Assembly (NCBI GenBank): GCA_943333505.2
Contig: CALQTN020000022.1
Location: 1-56,181 of the forward strand
Direction: 5' to 3'
Length of the DNA stretch: 56,181 nucleotides
Source: Asaia bogorensis
GTDB taxonomy: Bacteria; Pseudomonadota; Alphaproteobacteria; Acetobacterales; Acetobacteraceae
The notes beneath the pieces were generated by a model, which saw only the letters and a program-made list of their open reading frames with translations, was not told where the DNA came from and searched no databases. A program made the position numbers and the translations under genes. Position 1 is the stretch's first letter; each line of letters opens with the position of its first letter. Positions 45,359 to 53,904 of the stretch are shown here, piece after piece.

Positions 45359-47110
45359 TCACACGATCAACAAAGCCGCCGCGATCAGCGCGGTATGGGT
45401 CAACGCCTTTGGAAAATTGCCCATTTGGCGCGCCTGAACTGGATCGTATTCCTCGGCTAGAAGCCCTACGTCGTTGGCGAGCCCAATCAGGCGTTCGAAA
45501 AGCCCCCGCGCCTCATCCTGCCGGCCAAGACGTGCATAGGCTTCGGCGAGCCAGAAGCTGCAGGGCAGAAAGGTTGCCTCATGGTCAGCCAACCCGTCCG
45601 CAGCCCGATAACGTCGTACAAACCCGGCATCGATCAAGTCGGCGGCAATCGCATCGATGGTGCCGATCATGCGGGGATCGTCGAGCGGGAGGAAACCACT
45701 GCGCGGCAGCAGCAGTAGGCTCGCGTCCAGATCGATGCCGTCATAGCACTGCACGAAACTACCCCGGGTTGGGTTAAAGCCGCGGGCACAGATCTCGGCA
45801 TGGATCTGTGTGCGTAGCCCATGCCAGCGTTCCAGCAGGGCAGGTAGCCCATGGTGTTCAGCACTGCGGATCGCCTGATCCAGAGCGACCCAGGCCATCA
45901 GCTTGGAAAACGTAAAATGCTGTCGCCCGCCGCGGGTTTCCCAAATCCCTTCATCCGGCAAATGCCAGATGGTTTCGAGATGCGCAATCACTGCCAGTTG
46001 CAGGTTCCAGCCGTCACGGGTAATCGGCAAACCATCATGGCGCGCATGGCTGAGGGCTGCAATCACTTCGCCATAGACATCAAGCTGCAGCTGACCAGCA
46101 GAACCATTGCCAATTCGCACAGGTCTTGCCCCCTGATAGCCAGGCAACCAGTCGGCCTCCCATTCCGCCAGCCGACGTTCCCCCGCGAGGCCATACATGA
46201 TCCGCAGATCCGACGGCTTGCCCGCGGTGCTGCGATGCAGCCACAAACCCCAGGCGCGGGCTTCGGCAACATGGCCGCATCGGAGAAACGCGTCGAGCGC
46301 CATCGCAGTGTCACGCAGCCAGCAATAGCGGTAATCCCAGTTGCGTCCTCCACCATGGGCTTCGGGCAGGGATGTGGTCGGTGCGGCCACCATGCCCCCG
46401 GTAGGCGAGTACGTCAGGGCTTTGAGCACGATCAAGGAGCGCTCGACCGCGTCCGTATAGCGTCCACGATATGTTCCGCGCGCCGTCCATTCAGACCAAT
46501 AGGCCTCGGTTTCAGCCAGGGCAACGAACGGATCGATCTGCGCGGGCATCGGCAAGTGGCTGGCAGCCTGGCTCAACACAAACGGTACCGTTTCGCCGAC
46601 CGACGACGTGAATTGGGCAATTGTCGCGAAGTCCACTCCGGTCAGGCGGACCGGCGTGCGTAAGGCTACCTGATCAGTGCCTGACACCGCGCACAGCCCA
46701 CCTTCGGGCAATCGCGTGACCCATGGGATTGCGGTGCCGTAGTCGAAGCGCAACGTCAGATGCAGATCGAGCGTAACACTGCCACGCACACCCCGAACCA
46801 GACGGATAAGATGATTGCAATCCCCACCCGGCGGCATGAAATCGAGCAGCGCAACCTCGCCCGAGGCGGTCGTGAATATCGTTTCGAGCACCAGTGTTCC
46901 GGGTAGATAGCGGCGCCTGGTGGCGACAACCGGTTCATGGGGTGCGATCAGCCAGTGTCCGTTATCGGCGGTGCCGAGCAAGGCGGCGAAAACCGATGGA
47001 CTGTCAAAACGGGGCCAGCACAACCAGTCGATGGCACCATTGCGCCCCACCAGCGCCGCGCTGCGGCAATCGCCGATCAGGGCATAATCTTCGATGGGCG
47101 GCTGCGTCAT
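45359..47110 (-). CDS. Glycoside hydrolase family 15 protein (glucoamylase/trehalase-like)
   Basis: 583 residues. N-terminal PPIEDYALIGDCRSAALVGRNGAIDWLCWPRFDSPSVFAALLG beta-domain and an alpha/alpha-barrel with GGGRNWDYRYCWLRD, the family signature, plus a LTHTALIAAALLI end. Soluble; no signal peptide. GH15 proteins of this short type include trehalases and glucan hydrolases; with trehalose-phosphatase four genes upstream, trehalose turnover is plausible (inference). Last gene of the compact minus-strand run; 37 bp after glf. Confidence 0.88.
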   Translation of the reverse strand: MTQPPIEDYALIGDCRSAALVGRNGAIDWLCWPRFDSPSVFAALLGTADNGHWLIAPHEPVVATRRRYLPGTLVLETIFTTASGEVALLDFMPPGGDCNHLIRLVRGVRGSVTLDLHLTLRFDYGTAIPWVTRLPEGGLCAVSGTDQVALRTPVRLTGVDFATIAQFTSSVGETVPFVLSQAASHLPMPAQIDPFVALAETEAYWSEWTARGTYRGRYTDAVERSLIVLKALTYSPTGGMVAAPTTSLPEAHGGGRNWDYRYCWLRDTAMALDAFLRCGHVAEARAWGLWLHRSTAGKPSDLRIMYGLAGERRLAEWEADWLPGYQGARPVRIGNGSAGQLQLDVYGEVIAALSHARHDGLPITRDGWNLQLAVIAHLETIWHLPDEGIWETRGGRQHFTFSKLMAWVALDQAIRSAEHHGLPALLERWHGLRTQIHAEICARGFNPTRGSFVQCYDGIDLDASLLLLPRSGFLPLDDPRMIGTIDAIAADLIDAGFVRRYRAADGLADHEATFLPCSFWLAEAYARLGRQDEARGLFERLIGLANDVGLLAEEYDPVQARQMGNFPKALTHTALIAAALLIV

Positions 47111-47147
47111 GCCACGCAGTCTGCCTTCATTTGCACGGGATGCCTAG

Positions 47148-48281
47148 CTAACCAGCCATTGCCAACCATCGCCTTGCCCCACCCAGTGACTGCGCCACAA
47201 CTTGATCCATATCCAGATACTGATAGGTACCGCAGCGTCCGATGAATATCATGTTCGGCAACCGATCCGCCAGGTCGCGGTAGGCGCGATAGCGTAGCTG
47301 AAATCGATCATCGGCGGTGCGCACAGGATAGTAGCGCTCGTGGCCATTTTCCATTGCGTCACAAGGCTCCTCCAAGGTCATTGTACGTCGTCCGGTCTCG
47401 ACGCGGTGATGAGCAGGCAGGCAGTGCCACCACGTCTCCCGCGTATAGGGGCTGGCGTCGGTGTAGTTACGTACGGCCCAAGGCAGACCATCCCAGGCAT
47501 AATGGGTCTGATGATGAAACCTCAGAGATCGGTAGGGCAGAGGGCCAAGCCGATAGTCGAAATATTCATCAATTGGCATTGCGTTGAAGCAAAAATGGGC
47601 ATCCCGTTCCATTCCCGGTACAAAGGCACAGCCGGTCGTGACTGAAATCGCGGGGTGGTCGAGCATGGCGGCGATCAGCGACGTGTAACCATCTCTCGGC
47701 AAAGCCTGATGACGGTCGTTGAAATATTGATCGCTGCGATCGTGCCGCAACGGCAGGCGCTTAACCACGCTTGGGTGGAGGTCTTCAAGTTCCACTGCCC
47801 ACATCTTGCGGGTATATCGGCGGAAGAAAAGGTCGGTTAGTTCGGTACCGATTTCAGACGCGAGGTATTCGGCTGCGTTGCGCGGCGCGGCAATCGGGGT
47901 CGCAATTCGGCGCAGGAAGTCACGGGTATCTGTTGCGGACGTAAACGCGGTATCGAAGACAGTGTTGATCGTATCGAGGTTGATCGGCAGCGGCACCAGC
48001 CGCGCATCGGGCAGACGCGCGCGGACACGGTGGCAGTAAGGCGTCCACGCGGCAAAGCGTTGTAGCCATGCAAAAACGTCTTCGGCGTTGGTATGGAATA
48101 AATGTGGGCCATACTGATGCACCAGCACACCGTTATCGTCGATCCTATCTGCGGCATTGCCTGCAATATGGTGTCGACGGTCGATCACTGAGACATTCCA
48201 GCCCGCATCGGCCAGAACGCGAGCGTATGTTGCGCCGGCGAAACCCGCACCAACCACGAGGATGGCAGACCGCCCCCTCAC
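47148..48281 (-). CDS. glf: UDP-galactopyranose mutase
   Basis: 377-residue flavoprotein converting UDP-galactopyranose to UDP-galactofuranose. FAD-binding VVGAGFAGATYARVLADAG, VIDRRHHIAGNA, the YGPHLFHT substrate region, YTRKMWAVELEDLHPSVVKRLPLR, and the C-terminal FIGRCGTYQYLDMDQVV. The GTG start overlaps the upstream stop by GTGA. It implies galactofuranose in a surface glycan; the adjacent glycosyltransferase is a candidate partner. Confidence 0.95.
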   Translation of the reverse strand: MRGRSAILVVGAGFAGATYARVLADAGWNVSVIDRRHHIAGNAADRIDDNGVLVHQYGPHLFHTNAEDVFAWLQRFAAWTPYCHRVRARLPDARLVPLPINLDTINTVFDTAFTSATDTRDFLRRIATPIAAPRNAAEYLASEIGTELTDLFFRRYTRKMWAVELEDLHPSVVKRLPLRHDRSDQYFNDRHQALPRDGYTSLIAAMLDHPAISVTTGCAFVPGMERDAHFCFNAMPIDEYFDYRLGPLPYRSLRFHHQTHYAWDGLPWAVRNYTDASPYTRETWWHCLPAHHRVETGRRTMTLEEPCDAMENGHERYYPVRTADDRFQLRYRAYRDLADRLPNMIFIGRCGTYQYLDMDQVVAQSLGGARRWLAMAG

Positions 48282-49543
48282 GCCCGCACACGATGGTTCA
48301 TGGCATGCAGCCCGGCGAACTGCACAATCCGCCGGGCGGCATGCCGCAACGTAAATTCGGGCAGCAGCGCCTGGTAGCTGGCCTCGGCGTGGGCAATCGC
48401 CCGGCCGCGGTCCTCAATCAAGGCGGCAACCGCCGCTTCAAGGCTACTGGGTTGCCAATCGAAACGGTAACGCGCAAGTCGCGGCAAGTGGGCACGAGCG
48501 AAATGATTGTCATCGCTCACTGGGACGACACCCGCAGCGAGCGCAAAAAAAACGCGATCATGCACGCTGTCTTCAGTCAGCGGATTGAGCGACAGGCAGC
48601 CGAGATATTCCGGCAGATGCTCCATCATATAGTCAAATCCCGCTGGGCCGAGAAACCGTGCAGCTTTGCCCTCGCCCCGCAAGTGATCCCAGCCGCGGCC
48701 GAATACATCGATCGGATGATCAAGCAAACGGCGCATGACCGCATTGGCGCGCTTGAAACGGATATAGGCGTCGAGGTGCAGGATCAAATCGAGGGTGAAC
48801 GCACTATTGCCGTCGAGCAGGATACCCAATGGAGCGGCTATATGCTGAAGAACCGGCAGGAAATCAGCAGTGCTCGCAGGATAAAGTTCCTCAGCGGCGT
48901 TAAATAGAATTGTTTGCACCACCGGTGCCAAGCTGCGCCAGTGCAGTTCAATCGGGGCCGTATCGCGCCCGGTTTTGCTGAACATGATGCGACCATTTCG
49001 ATGGCGCAGTCCTACCGGCGCCGCCGCAAACCGTGTGCGATCTGGCATGCCGAGATGAGCCGCGAATGCCATTCCGGTCGGATTGAAATGGGCCTGGGTG
49101 TAGTGCGCATGATCGGGGAACACATAGCCATGCAACAAAAACCGACTGCTCATCCCGTGCCGACTTGGATAATAGCATGGGTGGTCACAATTCCAGTTGA
49201 ACAGTGGGACCCCGGCAACCTCCCAAAGCAAGCGCCCCGCCTCGGTCATCGTATCTGTGCCGATACCCGACATGGTGAGCGCGAATGTCCAGCCGCCCTC
49301 CGCCAGCAGGCCACCCAGACGATCGGGCCAGCCGGGCTGATCGAAGGAAAACACGGTGACCTCATGGCCATCCTCAACAAAATAATCACCGATCATTTCA
49401 AGAATGCAGCCGAGCGAGTCATACGCGCTGTTGGCCGAACGCAGAACAATAATTCGGTCCGCCACGCGCTGCCCCCCGGCCTCAGTTGCGGGAGGATTTA
49501 GATCAGCACGAGCAATCTGGTCAATTGACCCTGACAAGGTCAT
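48278..49543 (-). CDS. Glycosyltransferase (GT-B, CgeB/GT1_2-like)
   Basis: 421 residues. N-terminal Rossmann region (DRIIVLRSANSAYDSLG, ALTMSGIG, PLFNWNCDHPCYYP) and a C-terminal domain with DVFGRGWDHL, FDYMMEHLPEYLGCLSLNPL and SVHDRVFFALAAGVVPVSDD, typical of spore-protein CgeB-like transferases. No membrane segment. ATG 49543 overlaps otsB by 23 bp and lacks a clear Shine-Dalgarno, so start is uncertain. Placement next to glf suggests a galactofuranose or related glycan acceptor. Confidence 0.8.
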   Translation of the reverse strand: MTLSGSIDQIARADLNPPATEAGGQRVADRIIVLRSANSAYDSLGCILEMIGDYFVEDGHEVTVFSFDQPGWPDRLGGLLAEGGWTFALTMSGIGTDTMTEAGRLLWEVAGVPLFNWNCDHPCYYPSRHGMSSRFLLHGYVFPDHAHYTQAHFNPTGMAFAAHLGMPDRTRFAAAPVGLRHRNGRIMFSKTGRDTAPIELHWRSLAPVVQTILFNAAEELYPASTADFLPVLQHIAAPLGILLDGNSAFTLDLILHLDAYIRFKRANAVMRRLLDHPIDVFGRGWDHLRGEGKAARFLGPAGFDYMMEHLPEYLGCLSLNPLTEDSVHDRVFFALAAGVVPVSDDNHFARAHLPRLARYRFDWQPSSLEAAVAALIEDRGRAIAHAEASYQALLPEFTLRHAARRIVQFAGLHAMNHRVRA

Positions 49544-50228
49544 GCAACCACGCGCGTACCCCGCCTGGGGTGACAAAGACTGGTCCGACCTGCCAGCCCA
49601 GACCGCCCAGCGCCTGGGCTGCGGCAATTGCATCGAGATCGGTGACGTCATCTCCGATATAGACGGGCACCCGCCCTGCAAACGGGGGCTGCGACATCAG
49701 CGCCCGCAATGCGCAGCCCTTGTCGGCCGCAACGGGTTTGACCTCCCACGCCATGCTCGCTGGCATCAGCATGAAATCAGGGTGCTGGCCAAGGATATCA
49801 AGCGCCATCGCATGCAAATTCTCCCCAGCTTGGGGTGCCTTCCGATAATGCAGCACGAAGCCATGGGCCTTTGGTTCGTAGAGCGCTCCTTCATGTTGAG
49901 CCGCCGCTGCCATCGCGCGCTCGGCCCACCAAGCAGGCAGGGCGGGCAGGGGGACATGGCGGATTGCAGCGCCAGGCGCCATACGCAAAGCAGTGCCGTG
50001 TTCGCCAGCCACCGCAAAAGGTGCGTCGCCGAGCAATCTATCGACCTGCGCGATCGGTCGCCCTGTTACAATCGCCAGCGCATCACCCTGCCTCAGCCGT
50101 ATCGCGCGCAAATCGGCGACCAGCCCGGTAGGGACAATCACCTGATCTGGGGTCGGCGCAAAATCCAACAACGTGCCATCGAGATCGAGCAACAAAGCCG
50201 CATGATGCGGCAGCTCTAAGGTTGGCAC
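49521..50228 (-). CDS. otsB: Trehalose-6-phosphate phosphatase
   Basis: 235-residue HAD phosphatase. Motif I LLLDLDGTLLDF (nucleophile Asp15, acid Asp17), IVTGRPIAQVD, AGEHG, and motif IV YIGDDVTDLDA with Lys in VAADKGCAL. It removes phosphate from trehalose-6-phosphate. No OtsA (synthase) gene is found in this window. Start GTG 50228 fits the family N-terminus; it overlaps the DUF2155 stop by 13 bp. The long open frame upstream (to 50507) is a shadow of DUF2155. Confidence 0.9.
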   Translation of the reverse strand: MPTLELPHHAALLLDLDGTLLDFAPTPDQVIVPTGLVADLRAIRLRQGDALAIVTGRPIAQVDRLLGDAPFAVAGEHGTALRMAPGAAIRHVPLPALPAWWAERAMAAAAQHEGALYEPKAHGFVLHYRKAPQAGENLHAMALDILGQHPDFMLMPASMAWEVKPVAADKGCALRALMSQPPFAGRVPVYIGDDVTDLDAIAAAQALGGLGWQVGPVFVTPGGVRAWLHDLVRVN

Positions 50229-50704
50229 AGACTGACCCGGATATCGTAGCCAGGATGTTCCAGCATCGCCATCGCCGGGAGGGAGGCGAACATCCAGCCC
50301 TGAAATCCCGGTCCACCATTTCGATCCGTGACATCGAGAAAGGCCGCAGAATCGGCTGGCTGGTCCTTTGGCCGCAACAGGCAGCTGCGCATCACAATCG
50401 TGAGGCTGCCGAACATCCGGCTTTCGCCAGCTTTCAGGGTTACCCCAGAAACCCGGGCGGTGACTTTGTCGAGCAGGCGTAAATCGGCCGCCCCGCCTGG
50501 GATCCAATTATTTGCCCCTGGCGCAATTTGCGGACCCTTTGGCACTGGGGTCGCGTCGAACTGAGATACCGGGGCACGCGGGGCAGCGACCGGAGGCAAT
50601 GGCTGGACGGTGACGGTCGGGGGCAGTGGCACGTTGGGCAGGCTCTGCGCCCAGGCGGCGCCGCTAAGCGCGACAACGGAAAACGCGAAAGCAATCCGGA
50701 TCAT
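50216..50704 (-). CDS. DUF2155 periplasmic protein
   Basis: 162 residues: signal peptide (IRIAFAFSVVALSGAAWA|QS), a Pro-rich linker and a DUF2155 beta domain (ADLRLLDKVTARVSGVTLKAGE, FGSLTIVMRSCLLRP, GFQGWMFASLPAMAMLEHPGYDIRVSLC). The two Cys match the family disulfide. The family is common in alphaproteobacteria beside NDUFA12-like and Aat genes; function unknown. Overlaps neighbours at both ends. Confidence 0.9.
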   Translation of the reverse strand: MIRIAFAFSVVALSGAAWAQSLPNVPLPPTVTVQPLPPVAAPRAPVSQFDATPVPKGPQIAPGANNWIPGGAADLRLLDKVTARVSGVTLKAGESRMFGSLTIVMRSCLLRPKDQPADSAAFLDVTDRNGGPGFQGWMFASLPAMAMLEHPGYDIRVSLCQP

Positions 50705-50931
50705 GCGCGCCGCTTCGGGCTTTCCAGCGCCGCAACCATGTCGGTAAGAATGCCGCGCAAGGCCGCTTCATCGACCCCTATCAGGATCGCGTCGTCAAAC
50801 ACGTCGCGCAAAGTCTGGGCAAGTTCGGTGTGGTTCTCGGCGAGCGTCTTCAGTTTCTCGCGGCACGATACCGGACTACCGTCCGCTTGCGGCCACAGCA
50901 GCGGTGGCGCCAGTTTATCAGCCACGCTCAT
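50701..50931 (-). CDS. 76-residue protein of unknown function
   Basis: Small soluble, mostly helical protein (REKLKTLAENHTELAQTLRDVFDDAILIGVDEAALRGILTDM). It overlaps mlaD and DUF2155 by 4 bp each (ATGA), strong evidence that it is translated. No recognised domain; one Cys. Regular third-position GC supports coding. Confidence 0.72.
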   Translation of the reverse strand: MSVADKLAPPLLWPQADGSPVSCREKLKTLAENHTELAQTLRDVFDDAILIGVDEAALRGILTDMVAALESPKRRA

Positions 50932-51419
50932 TTCGTTGGCACGGGCTTCAGGGTTTTTTGCACTTCAGTCGTGAGGTCGTTGACCCCGAATATGAACTTC
51001 CCCAGCAGATCTTCCAGACTGGCGGCTGATTGGGTGATGGTGATTTCGCCGCCATCCTTCAGCATTGTGTCGTCGCCGCCTGGCACGAGCGCGATCACCT
51101 TGCCGCCCAGCAGGCCATCGGTGCTGATCTGCGCGCTGCTGTCTTTTGGAAGTTTGATGTCCGATTGTACCGACATATGAACCACCGCACGATAGGTTTT
51201 CGGGTCCACTGTCGCACTCACGATACGTCCGATCTTTACGCCCGCCAGGCGCACATCGGCGCCAGCGGCAATCCCATCGATCTTGTCGAATTTCGCGCTG
51301 AGCACGTAGCCGCTCACGCTGGCGCGCCCAGTATTGGCCACGGCATAGCCGAGGAAGCCCGCCGTGATCAGCAGGACGGCGGCGCCCGCGACGAGTTCGG
51401 ACAGATTACGCTGAGCCAA
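50928..51419 (-). CDS. mlaD: MlaD-like outer-membrane lipid asymmetry protein (MCE domain)
   Basis: 163 residues from TTG 51419. One N-terminal membrane anchor (VAGAAVLLITAGFLGYAV) and a periplasmic MCE domain (GYVLSAKFDKIDGIAAGADVRLAGVKIGRIV, STDGLLGGKVIALVPG). MlaD hexamers carry phospholipids between membranes with MlaFEBC; no mlaFE genes are near. TTG 51419 has AAAGGG 7 nt upstream, better than TTG 51440 or GTG 51425. In alphaproteobacteria mlaD often sits between NDUFA12 and DUF2155 genes, as here. Confidence 0.9.
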   Translation of the reverse strand: MAQRNLSELVAGAAVLLITAGFLGYAVANTGRASVSGYVLSAKFDKIDGIAAGADVRLAGVKIGRIVSATVDPKTYRAVVHMSVQSDIKLPKDSSAQISTDGLLGGKVIALVPGGDDTMLKDGGEITITQSAASLEDLLGKFIFGVNDLTTEVQKTLKPVPTK

Positions 51420-51440
51420 GGCCACGCCCTTTCGGTTCAA

Positions 51441-51773
51441 CTAGCTGCCCGGCGTCCAGGCTTCATAGGCGCCAGCACTTTGCGGCGCGGGCCCGGCCGG
51501 ATGATAGCGCGCGACAGTTCCGGTTGCGTTCGCAACATGCGGCTTCTGCCACGCACGATGCGCGACCGGCAGGGCCGTGTCGGTGGTGTAGTGCAACCAA
51601 CAATGCCATTCCGGCGGCACCGAGGTCGGATCGACAGCACCTGCGAACATCACCCATCGTCGATGCTTGCCGGTTGTATCCGGGCGCTTGTGCTCGAAAT
51701 AGACATTGCCACTGCCGTCGCGACCGATCTCGCGACCATTCAGCCAGGTATAGATGCTTGTGCCGATGCTCAT
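51441..51773 (-). CDS. NADH:ubiquinone oxidoreductase subunit NDUFA12-like
   Basis: 110 residues: IGTSIYTWLNGREIGRD, YFEHKRPDTTGKHRRWVMF, DPTSVPPEWHCWLHY, and a Pro-rich end. An accessory/assembly subunit of complex I (B17.2 family). Start ATG 51773 has AAGGGA 5 nt upstream; the long open frame beyond it (to 52989) is a shadow of the gene on the other strand. First gene of the eight-gene minus run. Confidence 0.93.
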   Translation of the reverse strand: MSIGTSIYTWLNGREIGRDGSGNVYFEHKRPDTTGKHRRWVMFAGAVDPTSVPPEWHCWLHYTTDTALPVAHRAWQKPHVANATGTVARYHPAGPAPQSAGAYEAWTPGS

Positions 51774-51912
51774 GTGATCCCTTATACAGCAGCCCCGACA
51801 TTTGGTCGAGCCAGACCCGAATTCGAAAATATCCACAGGATTTTGTGGTTGGAGCGCCAACGCACCGCAATATGTGCTTCCCGAGTCGCGATCGCCATCG
51901 TAGCATGGCCCT

Positions 51913-53415
51913 ATGAGCCAGCCCCCGTCGCCAGATACCCAAATCCTGAAATCCGCATGGATCAATGTGCGGATGCGCCGCACCAGCGCGGCCGCCGATC
52001 CGGATGCCCCACTCCGCCGCGTAGCCTTGCCGGCGGCATGGGATGATCGCGCAGCCGCAGCGGTGGCCGATCTCGCCCATGAGGACGCCCGCGCCTCGCT
52101 CATCGCCCTTGCCGATAGCTGGATCCGCCCGATCAGCGTCCGTGCCCGTCGGGCTGGTATCTGTTCCCCGCTCGCCGCCGATCTGCATGCGCTGCTCCGC
52201 GATCGCCGAGGCACCTTCATCGCGGGAAACGGCTTCGTGCTCAACCTCGCTGCTTTCCACGATGTCGAAACCGGGTTCGATCTGGCGAGCTTTGCGGCCG
52301 CCGCGCGCTTGGCGGTCACCGCGCTGACCATCGCGGATCCATCGGCGCGGCGTCTGTCCATCGGGGTCGCCGATCTTGCCCGTCTGCTCGCCGAATTGGG
52401 CCTCGACTACGCAACGCCTGCGGCCCGCAATGTCGCCGCCGGCCTGCTCGCATTCCTGCGTGCCACCGCCGAGAGCGAGTCCGCTGCATTGTGCGAACGC
52501 TTCGGTGCCTTGACCATCGCCGGTGCCGTCGCCGCCGCCCCGCGCAATTGTGTTATTCCTGGCCTCGCCGCCGCCGCCACGCGCCTCCAGGCCGAGGCCG
52601 CCGCCAATCCGGTCCGTCATCACGAAACCCTTATTGTCATCGCCGCTCCGGGTGCGGTCGAAGACCTGCTCGGGGTTGAGACCGGCGGCATTGCCCCAGC
52701 TTTCGCCCCGCTCGATGATGCCGGCCACCTGACCGCCACGGCGCGGGCCCGTCTGGCCAGCCTTGGCCTCAGCGGCGAAGCAGCCTTTGCCCAATTGCTC
52801 GCCGGGCATAACCCGTTGCCGCCGACAAGCGCCGAAGCCCATGTCGCCATGCATGACGCGGTGGCGCCTTTCACCCACGCCATCACTGTCCGCCCAAGTG
52901 TCACCGGCCCCGCGCCCACGCCGGTCACCCGCCGTGTGCTGCCTGCACGCCGCAACGGCTACACCCAGAAAGCCAGCATCGGCGGCCACCGGATCCTACT
53001 CCGCACCGGCGAATATGCGGACGGCAAGCTCGGTGAAATCTTCGTCGGCCTCCACAAGGAAGGTGCCGCCTTCCGCGGCCTGATGGATAATTTCTCCGTC
53101 GCGGTCAGCCTCGCCCTGCAACACGGCGTCCCCCTTGAAGCCCTGGTCGAAACCTTCACCTTCACCCGCTTTGGCCCGGCCGGCCTGGTCGAGGGCGATC
53201 CTGCCGTGGCCCGCGCAACCTCGTTGCTCGACTATGTTTTCCGCAGCCTTGCGGTGAATTATCTCGGCCAGACCGATCTCGCCGAAGCCGAGGACGAGGC
53301 CAGTGATACCGTCGGCGATGGCGCCCGCGAAAATGCCCCCTTGCTGCCGCTCGAACTGCCGCGCGAAGATGGGCCGAGACAACGTCGCCGCGCATTGCGT
53401 GTGGTGGGTGAATAA
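51913..53415 (+). CDS. TSCPD-domain protein related to class II ribonucleotide reductase
   Basis: 500 residues. The C-terminal ~130 residues ([83 protein letters not shown]) closely follow the C-terminal TSCPD region of B12-dependent ribonucleotide reductase NrdJ. The preceding part is helical and Ala-rich with no visible active-site Cys pair or glycyl/cobalamin motif, so it is probably not a reductase itself. The family is recognised in alphaproteobacteria but uncharacterised. The start ATG 51913 faces NDUFA12 across a 139-bp divergent gap. RidA-like gene follows after 15 bp. Confidence 0.85.
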   Translation: MSQPPSPDTQILKSAWINVRMRRTSAAADPDAPLRRVALPAAWDDRAAAAVADLAHEDARASLIALADSWIRPISVRARRAGICSPLAADLHALLRDRRGTFIAGNGFVLNLAAFHDVETGFDLASFAAAARLAVTALTIADPSARRLSIGVADLARLLAELGLDYATPAARNVAAGLLAFLRATAESESAALCERFGALTIAGAVAAAPRNCVIPGLAAAATRLQAEAAANPVRHHETLIVIAAPGAVEDLLGVETGGIAPAFAPLDDAGHLTATARARLASLGLSGEAAFAQLLAGHNPLPPTSAEAHVAMHDAVAPFTHAITVRPSVTGPAPTPVTRRVLPARRNGYTQKASIGGHRILLRTGEYADGKLGEIFVGLHKEGAAFRGLMDNFSVAVSLALQHGVPLEALVETFTFTRFGPAGLVEGDPAVARATSLLDYVFRSLAVNYLGQTDLAEAEDEASDTVGDGARENAPLLPLELPREDGPRQRRRALRVVGE

Positions 53416-53430
53416 ACAAGGATTATCCGC

Positions 53431-53898
53431 ATGTCCGGAACTGTCGCGGCCAAGCTCGTCGAACTCGGCATCACGTTACCCACCCCGGCCGCCCCGGTCG
53501 CCAATTACGTGGCCTTCGTCCGCACCGGCAATCTGGTGGTCATCTCCGGCCAGATCCCAATGCGCGACGGCAAAGTCGCCTATACCGGCAAAGTCGGTGA
53601 AGGGATTAGCGCAGAACAGGCCGTTGTTGCTGCCCAGCTTTGCTTCATCAACCTGCTCGCCCAACTCCGCGCCGCCTGTGATGGTGACCTCGACCGCGTC
53701 AAACGCGTCGTCCGCCTCGGCGGCTTTATTGCCGCCCCGCCCAGCTTCACCGGCCACGCCGGCATCATGAACGGCGCTTCTGACATGGCGGTTGCCGTGT
53801 TCGGCGATGCCGGCCGCCACGCCCGCAGCACCATCGGAGTGCCGTCGCTGCCCATGGATGCGGCGGTTGAGGTCGAGGGCATGTTCGAAATCGCCTAA
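53431..53898 (+). CDS. RidA family protein (YjgF/Atu1372-like)
   Basis: 155 residues. Start VAAKLVELGITLPTPAAPVANYVAFVRTGNLVVISGQIP, then GISAEQAVVAAQLCFINLLAQL, VKRVVRLGGFIAAPPSFTGHAG and RSTIGVPSLPMDAAVEVEGMFEI. These match the Atu1372-type subgroup of YjgF/RidA proteins. Family members deaminate reactive enamines/imines, but the Arg needed for that in RidA (R105 in the S-x-x-x-R-S-x-x-G block) appears as ARSTIG here, so activity is possible. Confidence 0.9.
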   Translation: MSGTVAAKLVELGITLPTPAAPVANYVAFVRTGNLVVISGQIPMRDGKVAYTGKVGEGISAEQAVVAAQLCFINLLAQLRAACDGDLDRVKRVVRLGGFIAAPPSFTGHAGIMNGASDMAVAVFGDAGRHARSTIGVPSLPMDAAVEVEGMFEIA

Positions 53899-53904
53899 CC
53901 CTTC

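Noticed and set aside
49521-50507. OtsB starting far upstream (328 codons)
   Set aside because: The upstream part is antisense-free overlap with DUF2155 in another frame and has no phosphatase sequence; the family N-terminus fits GTG 50228.
51463-52989. 508-codon minus-strand frame
   Set aside because: Antisense to the TSCPD gene; the NDUFA12-like protein is read in a different minus frame and its real start is 51773.
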